DNA from: Nitrospira sp. ND1
Lineage (GTDB): Bacteria; Nitrospirota; Nitrospiria; Nitrospirales; Nitrospiraceae
DNA: 64,000 nt
Assembly (NCBI RefSeq): GCF_900170025.1
Contig: NZ_FWEX01000006.1
Span: forward strand, 1,573,089-1,637,088
Direction of reading: 5' to 3'
Positions within the stretch are counted from its first letter, which is position 1; each line of letters begins with the position of its first letter. The position numbers were made by a program, and so were the translations under genes. Below, one piece after another: positions 43,288 through 52,556 of this stretch. Under the pieces are notes generated by a model. The model was not told the origin of the DNA. It was given only the letters and a program-made list of their open reading frames with translations, and did no database searches.

Positions 43288-44214
43288 ATGTTTCGCCTGA
43301 TCGCCTTGGCCATGTTTCTCGCATTTGCGATGCCCTGTGAATGGGGCTCCTCCGCTACAGCTTTTGCTGCATCCGCTGCCGAACCGCTTCGTGTTGTTGT
43401 GACGCTCCCGGTCCTGAAGGACTGGGTGCAACAAATCGGCGGTTCGTATGTGCATGTGAACTCGCTCATGACCGGGTATGAGAGTGAACATACCTATTCG
43501 CCGAAACCAAGCGATCTTGTCGCGGTTCGCAAAGCCGCGCTCTTGTTCGAAGTCGGTGCCGGACTCGAAGTCTGGGTGGCCTCACTGGTGAAGAACGCCG
43601 GCAATGGCTCGTTGCGTGTCGTGACGACCTCCAAAGACATCGAGCTGATCCAGGATCACCCCGAGCCGGCAGGGACGAGCCATTCGCACGAGCACGCGGC
43701 GGGTAATCCGCATGTCTGGCTGGATCCGGCGGCCGCAGCCACGATGGTCCAACACATTTCCGATGCCATGGCCGCCGCAGACCCGGCCCATGCAACCGAC
43801 TATCGGACCAACACCGCGACATACCTCCAGGCACTCACGCGCGTGCAGGACGAGTCGCTGGCACGGCTCCGCTCGTTGCCGAGCCGCGCGATAATCGTCC
43901 ACCACCCGGCCTGGCCCTATTTTGCCCGACGCTACGATCTGCACATCGCCGGCACGATTCAGACACAACCGGGGGGAGAACCGTCCGCGCGGCATCTACA
44001 CACATTGATCGAAACCATCAAACGAGACCACGTCCGCGTGATTATCTCCGAGGTACAACTGAATCAGAAGGTTCCACAGTTGCTGGCGCGGGAAACCGGT
44101 GCCCGCATCGCCGTGTTGACGACCTTGCCCGGAGGCGTACCGGGGACCGAGACCTACCTCGACATGCTCCGCTATAATGTGCTCCAATTGGCCCAGGCGC
44201 TTGAGCAAACCTGA
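43288..44214 (+). CDS. Metal ABC transporter substrate-binding protein (ZnuA family)
   Basis: The 308-residue exported protein has a signal peptide over residues 1-30 and a cluster A-I fold. Metal-site candidates are the His in ESEHTYSPKPSD, the His-rich loop TSHSHEHAAGNPHVWLDP, and VHHPAWPYFARRY. The His-rich loop favours zinc, but manganese cannot be excluded. It heads a plus-strand group with an ATPase 60 bases downstream and a permease further on. A much longer reading frame upstream is antisense to anmK and was not used. Confidence 0.92.
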   Translation: MFRLIALAMFLAFAMPCEWGSSATAFAASAAEPLRVVVTLPVLKDWVQQIGGSYVHVNSLMTGYESEHTYSPKPSDLVAVRKAALLFEVGAGLEVWVASLVKNAGNGSLRVVTTSKDIELIQDHPEPAGTSHSHEHAAGNPHVWLDPAAAATMVQHISDAMAAADPAHATDYRTNTATYLQALTRVQDESLARLRSLPSRAIIVHHPAWPYFARRYDLHIAGTIQTQPGGEPSARHLHTLIETIKRDHVRVIISEVQLNQKVPQLLARETGARIAVLTTLPGGVPGTETYLDMLRYNVLQLAQALEQT

Positions 44215-44274
44215 CCGCCGCAGCCACCCGGACATCGACCGACAAACCAGCATTTTCAACGTACACCGCCGCGC

Positions 44275-45054
44275 ATGACCCATCCCATTATTCGTTTCGA
44301 CCATGCCACCTTCGGTTTTCCCGGTATCGTGGCCCTGGAGGACATCTCCCTGACCATTCCGGAATCGGAATTTGTCGGGGTGATCGGCCCCAACGGCTCC
44401 GGGAAAACGACACTCTGTCGTGCCGTGCTCGGCCTGATGGCCCCGCTGAGCGGAACCCTCCGTGTCCTCGACTGTGCCTGCGAAGAACTCCGCTGTCACC
44501 ATCGGGCGCTCATCGGTTATCTGCCGCAAAAAGGCATGATCGACCGGAACTTTCCCGTGACTGTACTGGAAGCGGCCATGATGGGACGATACGGCGCGCT
44601 CGGCCTCTTCCGGCGACCGTCACAAAAGGATCGGGACATCGCCCGTCAGGCGCTGGCCCAGGTCGGCATGGATCATCACAGAGACTCCGCCTTAGGTGCC
44701 CTTTCCGGCGGACAGCAGCAACGTGTGTTCATCGCACGGGCGCTGGCGCAGCAGCCCCGGATTCTCTTGCTAGACGAGCCGACGACCGGGTTGGACCTCA
44801 CCGCGCAGCACAGTGTGGTGGAATTGATCCAGCAGCTACATCACGAGCTGAAGTTGACCATTCTCATGATCACTCACGACATCAACATGATCCGGTCGCG
44901 GGTGGACCGATTGGTGTTGCTCAAGACGAAGCTCTTTGCCGAAGGGCCGCCGCAAGAGGTTCTGAAGCCGGAAATTCTGAGTCAGGTATACGGGAAAGAA
45001 CTGGTTATTACGGACAAGGACTTCGTTCTCGTCGAGGATTATCATCACCACTGA
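44275..45054 (+). CDS. Metal ABC transporter ATP-binding protein (ZnuC family)
   Basis: This ATPase has Walker A GVIGPNGSGKTTLCRAVLG, Q-loop YLPQKGMIDRNFPVTV, signature LSGGQQQRVFIARAL, Walker B RILLLDEPTTGLDL and switch His ITHDINMI. The KGMIDRNFPVTVLEAAMMGRYG segment is typical of the zinc/manganese ABC subfamily. 259 residues with a short His tail (YHHH). It powers the adjacent transporter. Confidence 0.93.
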   Translation: MTHPIIRFDHATFGFPGIVALEDISLTIPESEFVGVIGPNGSGKTTLCRAVLGLMAPLSGTLRVLDCACEELRCHHRALIGYLPQKGMIDRNFPVTVLEAAMMGRYGALGLFRRPSQKDRDIARQALAQVGMDHHRDSALGALSGGQQQRVFIARALAQQPRILLLDEPTTGLDLTAQHSVVELIQQLHHELKLTILMITHDINMIRSRVDRLVLLKTKLFAEGPPQEVLKPEILSQVYGKELVITDKDFVLVEDYHHH

Positions 45055-45101
45055 AGCACATACGATGAATCGATCTGGCGACGGTCCTGATTCGAGGGCC
45101 G

Positions 45102-45278
45102 AGCCCGGATTATTCACGAATACCGTCGCGAGGCGTTCGAGACGGAAGCCCGCCGGGGCTTCTCGCAAGTGAGGCCGACGCAGGCGTACTGGCAGTCCGT
45201 CGAGGAGGCCGAACGAGAACAGCCTCGCCGGGCGAGAGGATCGGACGCCGGAGCAGGTATTCATGAATAGTCCGGGCT
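45102..45278. repeat. 177-bp inverted-repeat (MITE-like) element
   Basis: Two 23-bp terminal inverted repeats (agcccggattattcacgaat at the left, with its mirror ending gaatagtccgggct at the right) match except for two positions. The interior is GC-rich and has short self-complementary patches (gcccgccggggc) and no gene. It lies between the ATPase and permease genes of one transporter. The structure is that of a non-autonomous transposable or REP-like element; no target duplication was found by eye. Confidence 0.75.
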
Positions 45279-45334
45279 AGACTCAGTCATCGCACTCATT
45301 CATTCACGAGATTATTCGGTCACCACATATTACG

Positions 45335-46156
45335 ATGCTCGAACTGCTCGCGTACGATTTCATGCAACGCTCACTTCTGGCCGCCGCACTGGTCGGCGCG
45401 GTCTGCTCCGTCATCGGCGTGTTCGTCGTCTTACGGGGCCTCGCGTTCGCAGGGGCCGGGACCGCCCATGCTGCATTTGCCGGTGTCACCCTCGCCTATC
45501 TCCTCGGCCTTCCGCCGCTCAGTCTCGCCATTGTGTTCGGACTGGCGACGGTCTGGATCACGGGTTGGGTCGAGGAGAAGGGGCGCATGAAACTGGACGT
45601 GTCCATCGGCATCCTCTACACCGCCACCATGGCGCTGGCCATTCTTTTCCTCGGACTCATGAAGACCTATAACCCCGAGGTCTACGGGTACCTGTTCGGC
45701 AGCGTGCTTTCCGTAACCACGGAAGAACTCATGACCATCGGCGGGCTCAGCGTGGTGGTGCTGGGAACTATCCTTCTGCTCTCGAAGGAACTGTACTTCA
45801 TCGCCTTCGACCAGGAGATGGCGGCAGCGTCCGGCGTCCCCGCGCGGCAAATCTTCTACCTCCTGCTAACACTCGTGGCGCTCACCGTGGTGATTGCGCT
45901 GAAAACCGTCGGGGCGATTCTCGTGTTTGCGATGATTCTGATCCCCGCATCGACCGCATACCAGCTTACGCACAGCCTGACTCAGATGACGCTCTACTCC
46001 ATGCTCATCGGCATCTTCTGCGCCGTGAGCGGCGTACTGCTCTCCTATGCCTTTGATCTTCCCTCCGGTCCGTCCATTGTCCTCTTGGCCACCAGCCTTT
46101 TCTTTCTCGCGGTCTGCTGTTCGCCCAAACGGTTGCATCGAATTCAGCCGACATAG
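45335..46156 (+). CDS. Metal ABC transporter permease (ZnuB family)
   Basis: This 273-residue membrane protein has eight to nine hydrophobic segments. Family marks are FMQRSLLAAALVGAVCSVIG at the start, AHAAFAGVTLAYLLGLPP, the EVYGYLFGSVL segment, and ALKTVGAILVFAMILIPAST. It forms the channel of the zinc/manganese importer. It is separated from the ATPase gene by 280 bases containing the inverted-repeat element, so it may need its own promoter. Confidence 0.93.
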   Translation: MLELLAYDFMQRSLLAAALVGAVCSVIGVFVVLRGLAFAGAGTAHAAFAGVTLAYLLGLPPLSLAIVFGLATVWITGWVEEKGRMKLDVSIGILYTATMALAILFLGLMKTYNPEVYGYLFGSVLSVTTEELMTIGGLSVVVLGTILLLSKELYFIAFDQEMAAASGVPARQIFYLLLTLVALTVVIALKTVGAILVFAMILIPASTAYQLTHSLTQMTLYSMLIGIFCAVSGVLLSYAFDLPSGPSIVLLATSLFFLAVCCSPKRLHRIQPT

Positions 46157-46262
46157 AACAACCCGGCAGGACCGTTCCCCTCACAGGCAAGGATAGGCGA
46201 ACCAGGGATCGTCGACAGGGACTGGATGAGTACGGAAAAGAAAACCGTTGGAGGCGGATGGA

Positions 46263-46706
46263 CTATGAAGCTTGCGGCTCAGACTTCTTCCGAGACCAGA
46301 CCATACCGGTCTGCTCTTTCGCGCTGAACCCGAGCCGTTCATAAAACCCGGGCATGCGCGTGCAGAGCCAAAACAGTTCAACGTGCTGAAGGGTGGGATG
46401 GTCGAGAATCCGTCGAACGATCTCGGTGCCGATCTTTCGTTTCTGATACTCGCGATCGACGATCACGTCCCAAATCGACGCCCGGAATACGTAGTCGGTC
46501 AGCACGCGGCCGAAGCCCACCAGGCGAGTGCCATCCCAGGCCGAAATGACTACATCCGTCTTCGCCAGCATCGCCTGCGCCTGTTCAAGCGCACGATGCT
46601 TGGCCCAGGGAGCCTGCCGGTACAAATGAATCAGTTGTGCAGCGTCGAAATCGTTGCGGTCGGAGAATGTGATGGGATGCTGATCGGTCTTGAGAGCGGG
46701 AGGCAT
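46263..46706 (-). CDS. GNAT-family N-acetyltransferase
   Basis: This 147-residue single-domain enzyme has a C-terminal AcCoA site (VIVDREYQKRKIGTEIVRRIL, the R/Q-x-x-G-x-G/A type), then LFWLCTRMPGFYERLGF. The substrate amine is unknown. It stands alone, convergent with the permease gene. Confidence 0.88.
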   Translation of the reverse strand: MPPALKTDQHPITFSDRNDFDAAQLIHLYRQAPWAKHRALEQAQAMLAKTDVVISAWDGTRLVGFGRVLTDYVFRASIWDVIVDREYQKRKIGTEIVRRILDHPTLQHVELFWLCTRMPGFYERLGFSAKEQTGMVWSRKKSEPQAS

Positions 46707-46769
46707 CTTGTACTAAATTAATCCCTCCGAACGGGGTGAGTCGGTTAACCGTAGTGTAAGGGGAAGACC

Positions 46770-46949
46770 ATGGGAACGCAAGTGCGAAGCTGTCCGAAGT
46801 GTTTTCAATTAATGTGGCTGAAGCAGGATCATTATGATGTCCTCGACGAGGAGACGGTCCGCGCGAAATGTCCGCACTGTGGATCGACGGTCCGCTTCCA
46901 ACTGGTCACCGCCGGCGCCAACGCGGCCGGCCCGAAGATGGGACATTGA
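46770..46949 (+). CDS. Small zinc-ribbon protein, 59 aa
   Basis: ATG at 46770 follows AAGGGGA at good spacing. The product starts MGTQVRSCPKCFQLMWLK and has a second CPHC pair (VRAKCPHCGSTVRFQ), forming a four-cysteine zinc ribbon, with a short unstructured tail. Such ribbons bind nucleic acid or protein partners. No operon partner is visible. Confidence 0.75.
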   Translation: MGTQVRSCPKCFQLMWLKQDHYDVLDEETVRAKCPHCGSTVRFQLVTAGANAAGPKMGH

Positions 46950-47007
46950 CCGTTCCCGGCATGTTGAACGGATGATCCTGCTTCAGTGAACATGACCGCT
47001 CCGAGCG

Positions 47008-47430
47008 TCACATGCCCCGTCCTGCGCCCTCCAACTCCGGCTGACTGCCCGGCAGGATCTTAACCAGCGCCGCGCGATACTCCCCCATCCGCTTCTCCTC
47101 GGCTGGACCGACTTTGATCTCCCTGTCCCGATGCATGCGCTCCACCTGATCAAGGACGGCCAGAAGCGGTTGAACCACGCCCAGCACATTGCCGACCTCG
47201 AACGCTTCGAGCGACTCGATCAGATAATCCTGCAGACTCTTAAACGGAGAGCGGCCGCTTTGCTCCCGAAACCGCAGAAGGGCCTGCTCGAACACTTCCA
47301 CCGCCTCAGGTTTCGGTTTAACCCCGGTCGGCACCGACGCGAGATGTACCACCGGCGGCAATTTTGAGGCGTACCCTTTCAGCTGCGCGATCAACTCACC
47401 GATCCGATCAAGCACGGCACTGGTTTCCAT
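47008..47430 (-). CDS. Hypothetical helical protein, 140 aa
   Basis: The start at 47430 (METSAVLDRIGELIAQLKG) has GAGGAG upstream, while the longer open frame runs into rluD in antisense style. The product is cytoplasmic and mainly helical, with a Pro-rich linker (KLPPVVHLASVPTGVKPKPE) and a final charged helix. No family is recognised. It lies 79 bases downstream of a pseudouridine synthase gene. Confidence 0.6.
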   Translation of the reverse strand: METSAVLDRIGELIAQLKGYASKLPPVVHLASVPTGVKPKPEAVEVFEQALLRFREQSGRSPFKSLQDYLIESLEAFEVGNVLGVVQPLLAVLDQVERMHRDREIKVGPAEEKRMGEYRAALVKILPGSQPELEGAGRGM

Positions 47431-47509
47431 CGTTCGTCGCTCCTCACTCTCGCCGACCGTCATGTTCGGCATGTTCTTCAATCTGGCTCGGGCCGATCGC
47501 CCGGGACTC

Positions 47510-48493
47510 CTAATGCGCCGTGGCTGCGCGAAGGAGATCCTGCACCTGCTCCATATCAGGCGGACAGGGCACATCGAACTGATGGTACTCCCCGCCGGTG
47601 GGATGCGTAAATCCCAGCGTACGCGCGTGGAGCATGACACGGGGAATCGGCACCCCCGCCACCGACATCACTTTGGCCCCGCCGTATGTCTTATCCCCCA
47701 GGATGGGATGATCGATCGACGTGAGATGGACCCGCAGCTGATGGGTGCGTCCGGTTCTGGGGGAGAGGCGCACATGGGCCGCGATCTTGCCGTACCGCTC
47801 ATCAACCTGATAGTCGGTCGCCGAAGGTTTCGGTTTGGTCGTCCGCGCCGAAAACTTTTTCCGCTCTTTGGTATCGCGCCCGATCGCCAGTTCAATGAGG
47901 CCATGCCCCTTTTTGGGTACGCCCCAAATCAAGGCTTCGTACACCCTGGTGATCGTGTGGAGCTTGAACTGCGCGGCCAGCGCGCGATGCGCCTGGTCCG
48001 TTTTCGCAATCACCATGACGCCCGAGGTTTCTTTGTCCAATCGGTGAACGAGTCCTGGGCGTTCCTTACCTCCGATATGCGACGGGGTGACACCCGAGGT
48101 CGCAAAGTGATGCAAGAGGGCGTTCACTAACGTCCCGGACCAATTCCCCGGCGCCGGGTGCACCACGAGGCCGGCCGGCTTATGGAGCACGAGTAAGTCC
48201 GCATCTTCGTGCAGAATATCAAAGGGGATGGCCTCCGGTTTGAGATCCAGCGGTTCAGGCCGCGGCACCTCCAGCCGGATGCGGTCACCCGGTTTGATCT
48301 TCTGACTTGGCCGGATCGTCTGGCCATTGATGAGAATGCGCCCTTCTCCGATCAAGCGCTGCAAGGCCGAACGAGAGAAGGTCGGGTCGCGGTTGGCAAG
48401 GAAGACATCGATCCGCTTGGACGATTCTCCTCCGGTCACGACAATTTCAACCGGAGTGCTACTGATCCTATTCACGTGGTGACTGCCTGACAT
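47510..48493 (-). CDS. rluD: RluD-type 23S rRNA pseudouridine synthase
   Basis: The N-terminal S4 domain (KRIDVFLANRDPTFSRSALQ, then GRILINGQ) precedes the catalytic domain with GLVHRLDKETSGVMVIAKT, which carries the catalytic Asp, and RTGRTHQLRVHL. RluD modifies U1911/1915/1917 of helix 69 in the model organism. The start at 48493 is a choice among several in-frame codons. A second member of the family lies at 49327. Confidence 0.92.
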   Translation of the reverse strand: MSGSHHVNRISSTPVEIVVTGGESSKRIDVFLANRDPTFSRSALQRLIGEGRILINGQTIRPSQKIKPGDRIRLEVPRPEPLDLKPEAIPFDILHEDADLLVLHKPAGLVVHPAPGNWSGTLVNALLHHFATSGVTPSHIGGKERPGLVHRLDKETSGVMVIAKTDQAHRALAAQFKLHTITRVYEALIWGVPKKGHGLIELAIGRDTKERKKFSARTTKPKPSATDYQVDERYGKIAAHVRLSPRTGRTHQLRVHLTSIDHPILGDKTYGGAKVMSVAGVPIPRVMLHARTLGFTHPTGGEYHQFDVPCPPDMEQVQDLLRAATAH

Positions 48494-48858
48494 CCTGCGA
48501 CATGCGTGGGCATAGGCTGCCACAGAGGCCGGTCAAACACAAGGTACCCGCCGCTCCATCCCCATCCTCTGCACACCTCACACACATGTCGTCCACAATC
48601 CATCCACATGTGGTGCGGCACACGCGCATCCTTCAGCGCCGGCACGAATGTACGTTTGCCTGTTCATTTCTGTCAGTGGTGCGTTGGATTTGACACCATG
48701 ATACTGCGCATTCCGCTGATGTCGCATGATGGCACACTCGCACTCCAGAAAAAATTCATGTTGTTAGCATGATGCCTGTCTCTCCCGCTACAGGCACCTG
48801 ACTTGCTTATTTATTAAGAAGGTTTGGCGCTTCAACAGTTGAAGATTGTGACGATCCA
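48494..48858. other. Intergenic region, 365 bases
   Basis: It separates the divergent rluD and PilZ genes. A perfect palindrome ccacatgtgg lies at 48603-48612, and a possible TTGACA -35 for the PilZ gene is near 48689. Nothing else is supported. Confidence 0.45.
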
Positions 48859-49344
48859 ATGGCTGCTGATTTTATCCACAGAATCCTCAGGTCGCTGCAA
48901 GGAACGTTCGTTCCAACACCGGTCGCTCAGCCCGCCATTGTGGACAACCTGACTGAGCAACCGACGCCACCCCCCGTGCGCGAACGGCGCATCGACACTC
49001 GGTTTGCCGTCAGGACTCCTTGCGTCTACGAACTGGTGGAGGGACATGGCTCCGACGCCTCCACAATACTCGGGAAGGCCTATTCGTTGAATGTCAGTTC
49101 GGACGGCATTCTCCTCTTGCTTGACCAGAAACCTCAGAGCAGACAATTACTCAACATTCGGAATCCGGCACTGCAACGACAGCGCTCACTGACATTGTTC
49201 GAGGTGCGCTGGTCCACTCACCTCCCGGTGGGCACCACCCACCCGCGCTACCTGGTCGGTTGCCGCCTCGCATTCGGCCGGTTCCCCTACTTCCTCGTCC
49301 AGCGCCAACACTTGGACCGCGACATCTCAGGTCTTTCGCTCTAA
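48859..49344 (+). CDS. PilZ-domain protein
   Basis: The 161-residue product carries the two c-di-GMP motifs of PilZ: RERRIDTRF (RxxxR, about 41-49) and LNVSSDGILLLL (D/NxSxxG), with a barrel strand RYLVGCRLAF later. A proline-rich leader precedes it. It probably acts as a c-di-GMP receptor; the REC-GGDEF protein at 38662 is a possible source of signal. The 3' end overlaps the convergent pseudouridine synthase gene by 18 bases. Confidence 0.8.
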   Translation: MAADFIHRILRSLQGTFVPTPVAQPAIVDNLTEQPTPPPVRERRIDTRFAVRTPCVYELVEGHGSDASTILGKAYSLNVSSDGILLLLDQKPQSRQLLNIRNPALQRQRSLTLFEVRWSTHLPVGTTHPRYLVGCRLAFGRFPYFLVQRQHLDRDISGLSL

Positions 49345-50262
49345 TCGCCCGGCGCATAGCACTCCTCGTACCCTGTCAAAATCGGACGGCGTGGCAGCCG
49401 TCCACTCGCCATACATCCCGGTGACAGGATGTGTGAACCCCAACCGACGCGCATGTAGCATCACTCGGGGAATCTCATACCCTGCTATCGCACCGACCCG
49501 CTCACCCCCATAGACCTGGTCCCCGAGGATGGGATGGTTGATGCTTTGAAGATGGGCCCGTATCTGGTGCGTACGGCCTGTGTGAGGACTGAGCACGATG
49601 CGCGCCGCCGCTTCGCCAAAGGCTTCTTCGACTCGATAGTCTGTGACCGCACGCTTCGGCTGAAGCGTCTGGGTTGAGGTGCGTTTGGGATGGTGCCGAT
49701 CCGGACCAAGCGCAGCCTCGATCCGGCCTTCCGATTTAGCCGGCACGCCCACGACGAGCGCTTCATAGTGACGGGTAATGGAATGTCGTTCGAACTGCAC
49801 CGACAGTTTTCGATGCGCCTCCTCTGTCTTGGCCACCACCATCACGCCAGATGTATCTTTATCCAAACGATGCACCACGCCGGGCGTCGCCACCGCACCT
49901 CCGCGGGCGCAATGGTCTAGTAATGCATTCAGCAGCGTGTTGGACCAATGTCCAGGGGACGGGTGGACCACGATCCCGACGGGCTTATTCAGCACCAGGC
50001 ACGCATGATCCTCAAACAGAATCTCCAGCTGTTTTGTCTCGCCATCGATCCGTAACGGGGCAGCCTGAGGCGCATCAAAGACGATGACATCTCCCGCTTT
50101 GATTCGCTGACTCGATTTGGCGATCAGACTATTAACCCGCACCCAGCCCGCAGTAATCATCCGCTGCAAGGCCGCGCGCGAGAGCTTCGGCTCGCGGTGC
50201 ACGAGGAATACGTCCAACCGTTTGGGCTGCTCCCCGGCAGAGATGACAAATTCCGTTTGCAT
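49327..50262 (-). CDS. RluA/RluD-family pseudouridine synthase, second copy
   Basis: The 311-residue product has an S4 domain (KRLDVFLVHREPKLSRAALQ, GWVRVN) and a catalytic domain with GVVHRLDKDTSGVMVVAKT and HTGRTHQIRAHL. It is clearly paralogous to the copy at 47510 over its full length but divergent. The target RNA position is not deducible. Convergent overlap with the PilZ gene. Confidence 0.9.
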   Translation of the reverse strand: MQTEFVISAGEQPKRLDVFLVHREPKLSRAALQRMITAGWVRVNSLIAKSSQRIKAGDVIVFDAPQAAPLRIDGETKQLEILFEDHACLVLNKPVGIVVHPSPGHWSNTLLNALLDHCARGGAVATPGVVHRLDKDTSGVMVVAKTEEAHRKLSVQFERHSITRHYEALVVGVPAKSEGRIEAALGPDRHHPKRTSTQTLQPKRAVTDYRVEEAFGEAAARIVLSPHTGRTHQIRAHLQSINHPILGDQVYGGERVGAIAGYEIPRVMLHARRLGFTHPVTGMYGEWTAATPSDFDRVRGVLCAGRLERKT

Positions 50263-50392
50263 AACGCTGTTACGCTACGGCAGCGCGGCAACCGAATGCA
50301 ATCGTAGAAGGCCGACCGATTGCCTCTCGACGACAATCGGCCTATGCTGAGCGTTGCGAGGCCGGTTCGACTTATGAGAAGGAGGGTGGACC

Positions 50393-50971
50393 ATGGGAGG
50401 GAAGCTCGCGTTCGTCGCAACGTGCCTGATCCTGGTGAGCGGACTCGCGAAAACAGGACTAGCAGCAGAGCTGCCGGAAATCCCCCCCGAAGTAGTCGCT
50501 GACTACCTACATGCAGTGATTGAAGCGGACCGAACGTTTTACACCATCCATGTTGTCGAGCGAATGCAGAAACAGGGCGGTACACCCGCATCGGAAACCT
50601 GGCGGAAGGACAAGACCACGTTGCCGCTGCCGGCCCAATTTCTGCGGGAGGCCAGTGAATTGGCAACCTTGACCGGAACCAGGGTGCGCTACCGCCTCAT
50701 GAGCTTGTGGCCGATCAACCCTCAGAACGCACCGGCGAGCAACTCGGAGCGAAACAGCCTGGAAGCCGTGCGACTCCACCCCGAACGGTCTGTTTCCGGC
50801 ACCGTCACCATCGGTAGTCAGTCTTATTTCCAAGCCGTCTATGCCGACCGCGCCGTAACACAGGCCTGCATCGCTTGCCACAATGCGCACCCGCAAAGCC
50901 CGAAACACGATTTCAAGATCGATGACGTCATGGGCGGGATGGTGATAGAAATTCCCCTGAGCAAGGAGTAG
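50393..50971 (+). CDS. DUF3365 (Tll0287-like) one-haem c-type protein
   Basis: The start follows AAGGAGGGTGG. A signal peptide (residues 1-24) leads into a periplasmic sensor-like domain with VVADYLHAVIEADRTFYTIH and a single c-type haem site ACIACHNAHPQSPKHDFK near the C-terminus. Tll0287-like domains bind haem with a cysteine-linked fold and are suspected redox sensors. It lies directly upstream of the ATP-grasp operon and has a paralogue at 55108 beyond it. Confidence 0.85.
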   Translation: MGGKLAFVATCLILVSGLAKTGLAAELPEIPPEVVADYLHAVIEADRTFYTIHVVERMQKQGGTPASETWRKDKTTLPLPAQFLREASELATLTGTRVRYRLMSLWPINPQNAPASNSERNSLEAVRLHPERSVSGTVTIGSQSYFQAVYADRAVTQACIACHNAHPQSPKHDFKIDDVMGGMVIEIPLSKE

Positions 50972-51058
50972 GTTCGGACGGCAGCGTCGATACGCCGCGG
51001 GGAAACGGCGCTCCCTGCCGAGCCGTCCGAAGAACGACGGAAGGCACTGACACCTGAC

Positions 51059-52483
51059 ATGAAGTTTTCCACCTACGACCCAGGCGAGTTCTACGACGAA
51101 TTGTTTGAAGGGATCGGCCGGCCCCGGCGGGGAAGCGCGTTACTGCTGCGGAAGTTTGCATCGCTCCCCGATGGAGAACTTAGAAAGCGCCAGCAAGCAG
51201 CGGAACGCGTCATCCTGAACATGGGCATGACGTTCGGCGTGTACGGCAGCGACGAGGGGCACGAGCAGATCTTTCCCTTCGACATCGTACCGCGGATTGT
51301 GGAGGCACCGGATTGGACGCTCATCGACACTGGCCTTCGCCAACGCCTGCGCGCACTAAACCTATTTATCGATGATGTGTATGACGAGCAAAAGATCCTC
51401 AAAGATAACGTCATCCCGAGCGAACTGATCTATTCCAGCAAAGGGTTTCTGAAAGCCTGCTGGGGGCTCAATCCCCCTCGCGGCATCTGGTGTCACATCG
51501 CCGGGATCGACCTGGTGCGCATCAGCGACGGCCGCTATTATGTCCTTGAGGATAATATGCGCTGCCCGTCCGGGGTGGCGTATGTGCTGGAAGCCAGACA
51601 GGTGATGAAACGAACTTTTCCAGAGCTGTTTGAGGCCTATCGCGTCAGACCGGTCGATGAATACCCAAGCCGCCTGCTGGAAACCCTTCGGTCCTTGTCG
51701 GACCTCCCCGATCCGACGATCGTGATCCTCACGCCCGGCAGCTACAATTCCGCCTACTACGAACATTCACTTCTGGCTCAAAAAATGGGTGTGGAACTGG
51801 TGGAAGCCAGTGACCTGGTCGTCATCGATGGCTCGGTCCACATGCGCACCACGAAGGGCTCTCAACGGGTGGACGTGATCTATCGGCGGATCAATGACGA
51901 ATATTTGGACCCGTTGGTGTTCCGTCCCGATTCTCTGCTGGGAGTTCCCGGTGTCATGGAGGCCTATAAGAACGGCCGCGTGGCGATCGCGAATGCGCCC
52001 GGCACCGGCGTCGCCGATGATAAGGCGATCTATGCCTACGTCCCCAAGATCATCAACTACTACTTGGCAGAGGAACCGATACTCCCCAACGTGCCCACCT
52101 ACGTCTGCTGGGAACGCCGGGATCGAGACTACGTGCTGGAACATCTCGATCAGTTGGTAGTCAAGGCGACGAACGAAGCCGGTGGGTACGGCATGATGAT
52201 CGGCCCCCAGGCCTCTCAGCAAGAACGAGAAGACTGTGCCCGTCGCATCCAGGCCGACCCTCGCAACTACATCGCTCAGCCCACGCTCGCGCTCTCCCGA
52301 TCGCCGACTCTGGTGGAAGACCATATCGAGGGACGACATGTCGATCTTCGTCCGTACGTCTTGCAGGGGAAAGGGTTCTATGTGTTGCCGGGCGGCATGA
52401 CTCGCGTGGCCTTGAGAAAAGGGTCCTTGGTCGTCAATTCCTCCCAAGGTGGCGGCAACAAAGATACGTGGGTGCTGTCATGA
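51059..52483 (+). CDS. Circularly permuted ATP-grasp protein (type 2)
   Basis: This 474-residue ATP-grasp ligase-like protein contains FDIVPRIVEAPDW, RPSGVAYVLE-type RCPSGVAYVLEAR, the nucleotide strand VIDGSVHMRTTKGSQRVDVI, and QLVVKATNEAGGYGMMIG near the C-terminus. Families of this kind (formerly DUF404/DUF407) are linked with alpha-E and Anbu genes and are presumed to make a peptide-like bond. The next gene begins 73 bases on. Substrate unknown. Confidence 0.9.
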   Translation: MKFSTYDPGEFYDELFEGIGRPRRGSALLLRKFASLPDGELRKRQQAAERVILNMGMTFGVYGSDEGHEQIFPFDIVPRIVEAPDWTLIDTGLRQRLRALNLFIDDVYDEQKILKDNVIPSELIYSSKGFLKACWGLNPPRGIWCHIAGIDLVRISDGRYYVLEDNMRCPSGVAYVLEARQVMKRTFPELFEAYRVRPVDEYPSRLLETLRSLSDLPDPTIVILTPGSYNSAYYEHSLLAQKMGVELVEASDLVVIDGSVHMRTTKGSQRVDVIYRRINDEYLDPLVFRPDSLLGVPGVMEAYKNGRVAIANAPGTGVADDKAIYAYVPKIINYYLAEEPILPNVPTYVCWERRDRDYVLEHLDQLVVKATNEAGGYGMMIGPQASQQEREDCARRIQADPRNYIAQPTLALSRSPTLVEDHIEGRHVDLRPYVLQGKGFYVLPGGMTRVALRKGSLVVNSSQGGGNKDTWVLS

Positions 52484-52556
52484 GTCTTGCGCGCGCACAC
52501 GCCTCCTGCCGATCGGTCGGCCGGCGGCTCTGCGAACACCTTGGTCGGAGACCGCG

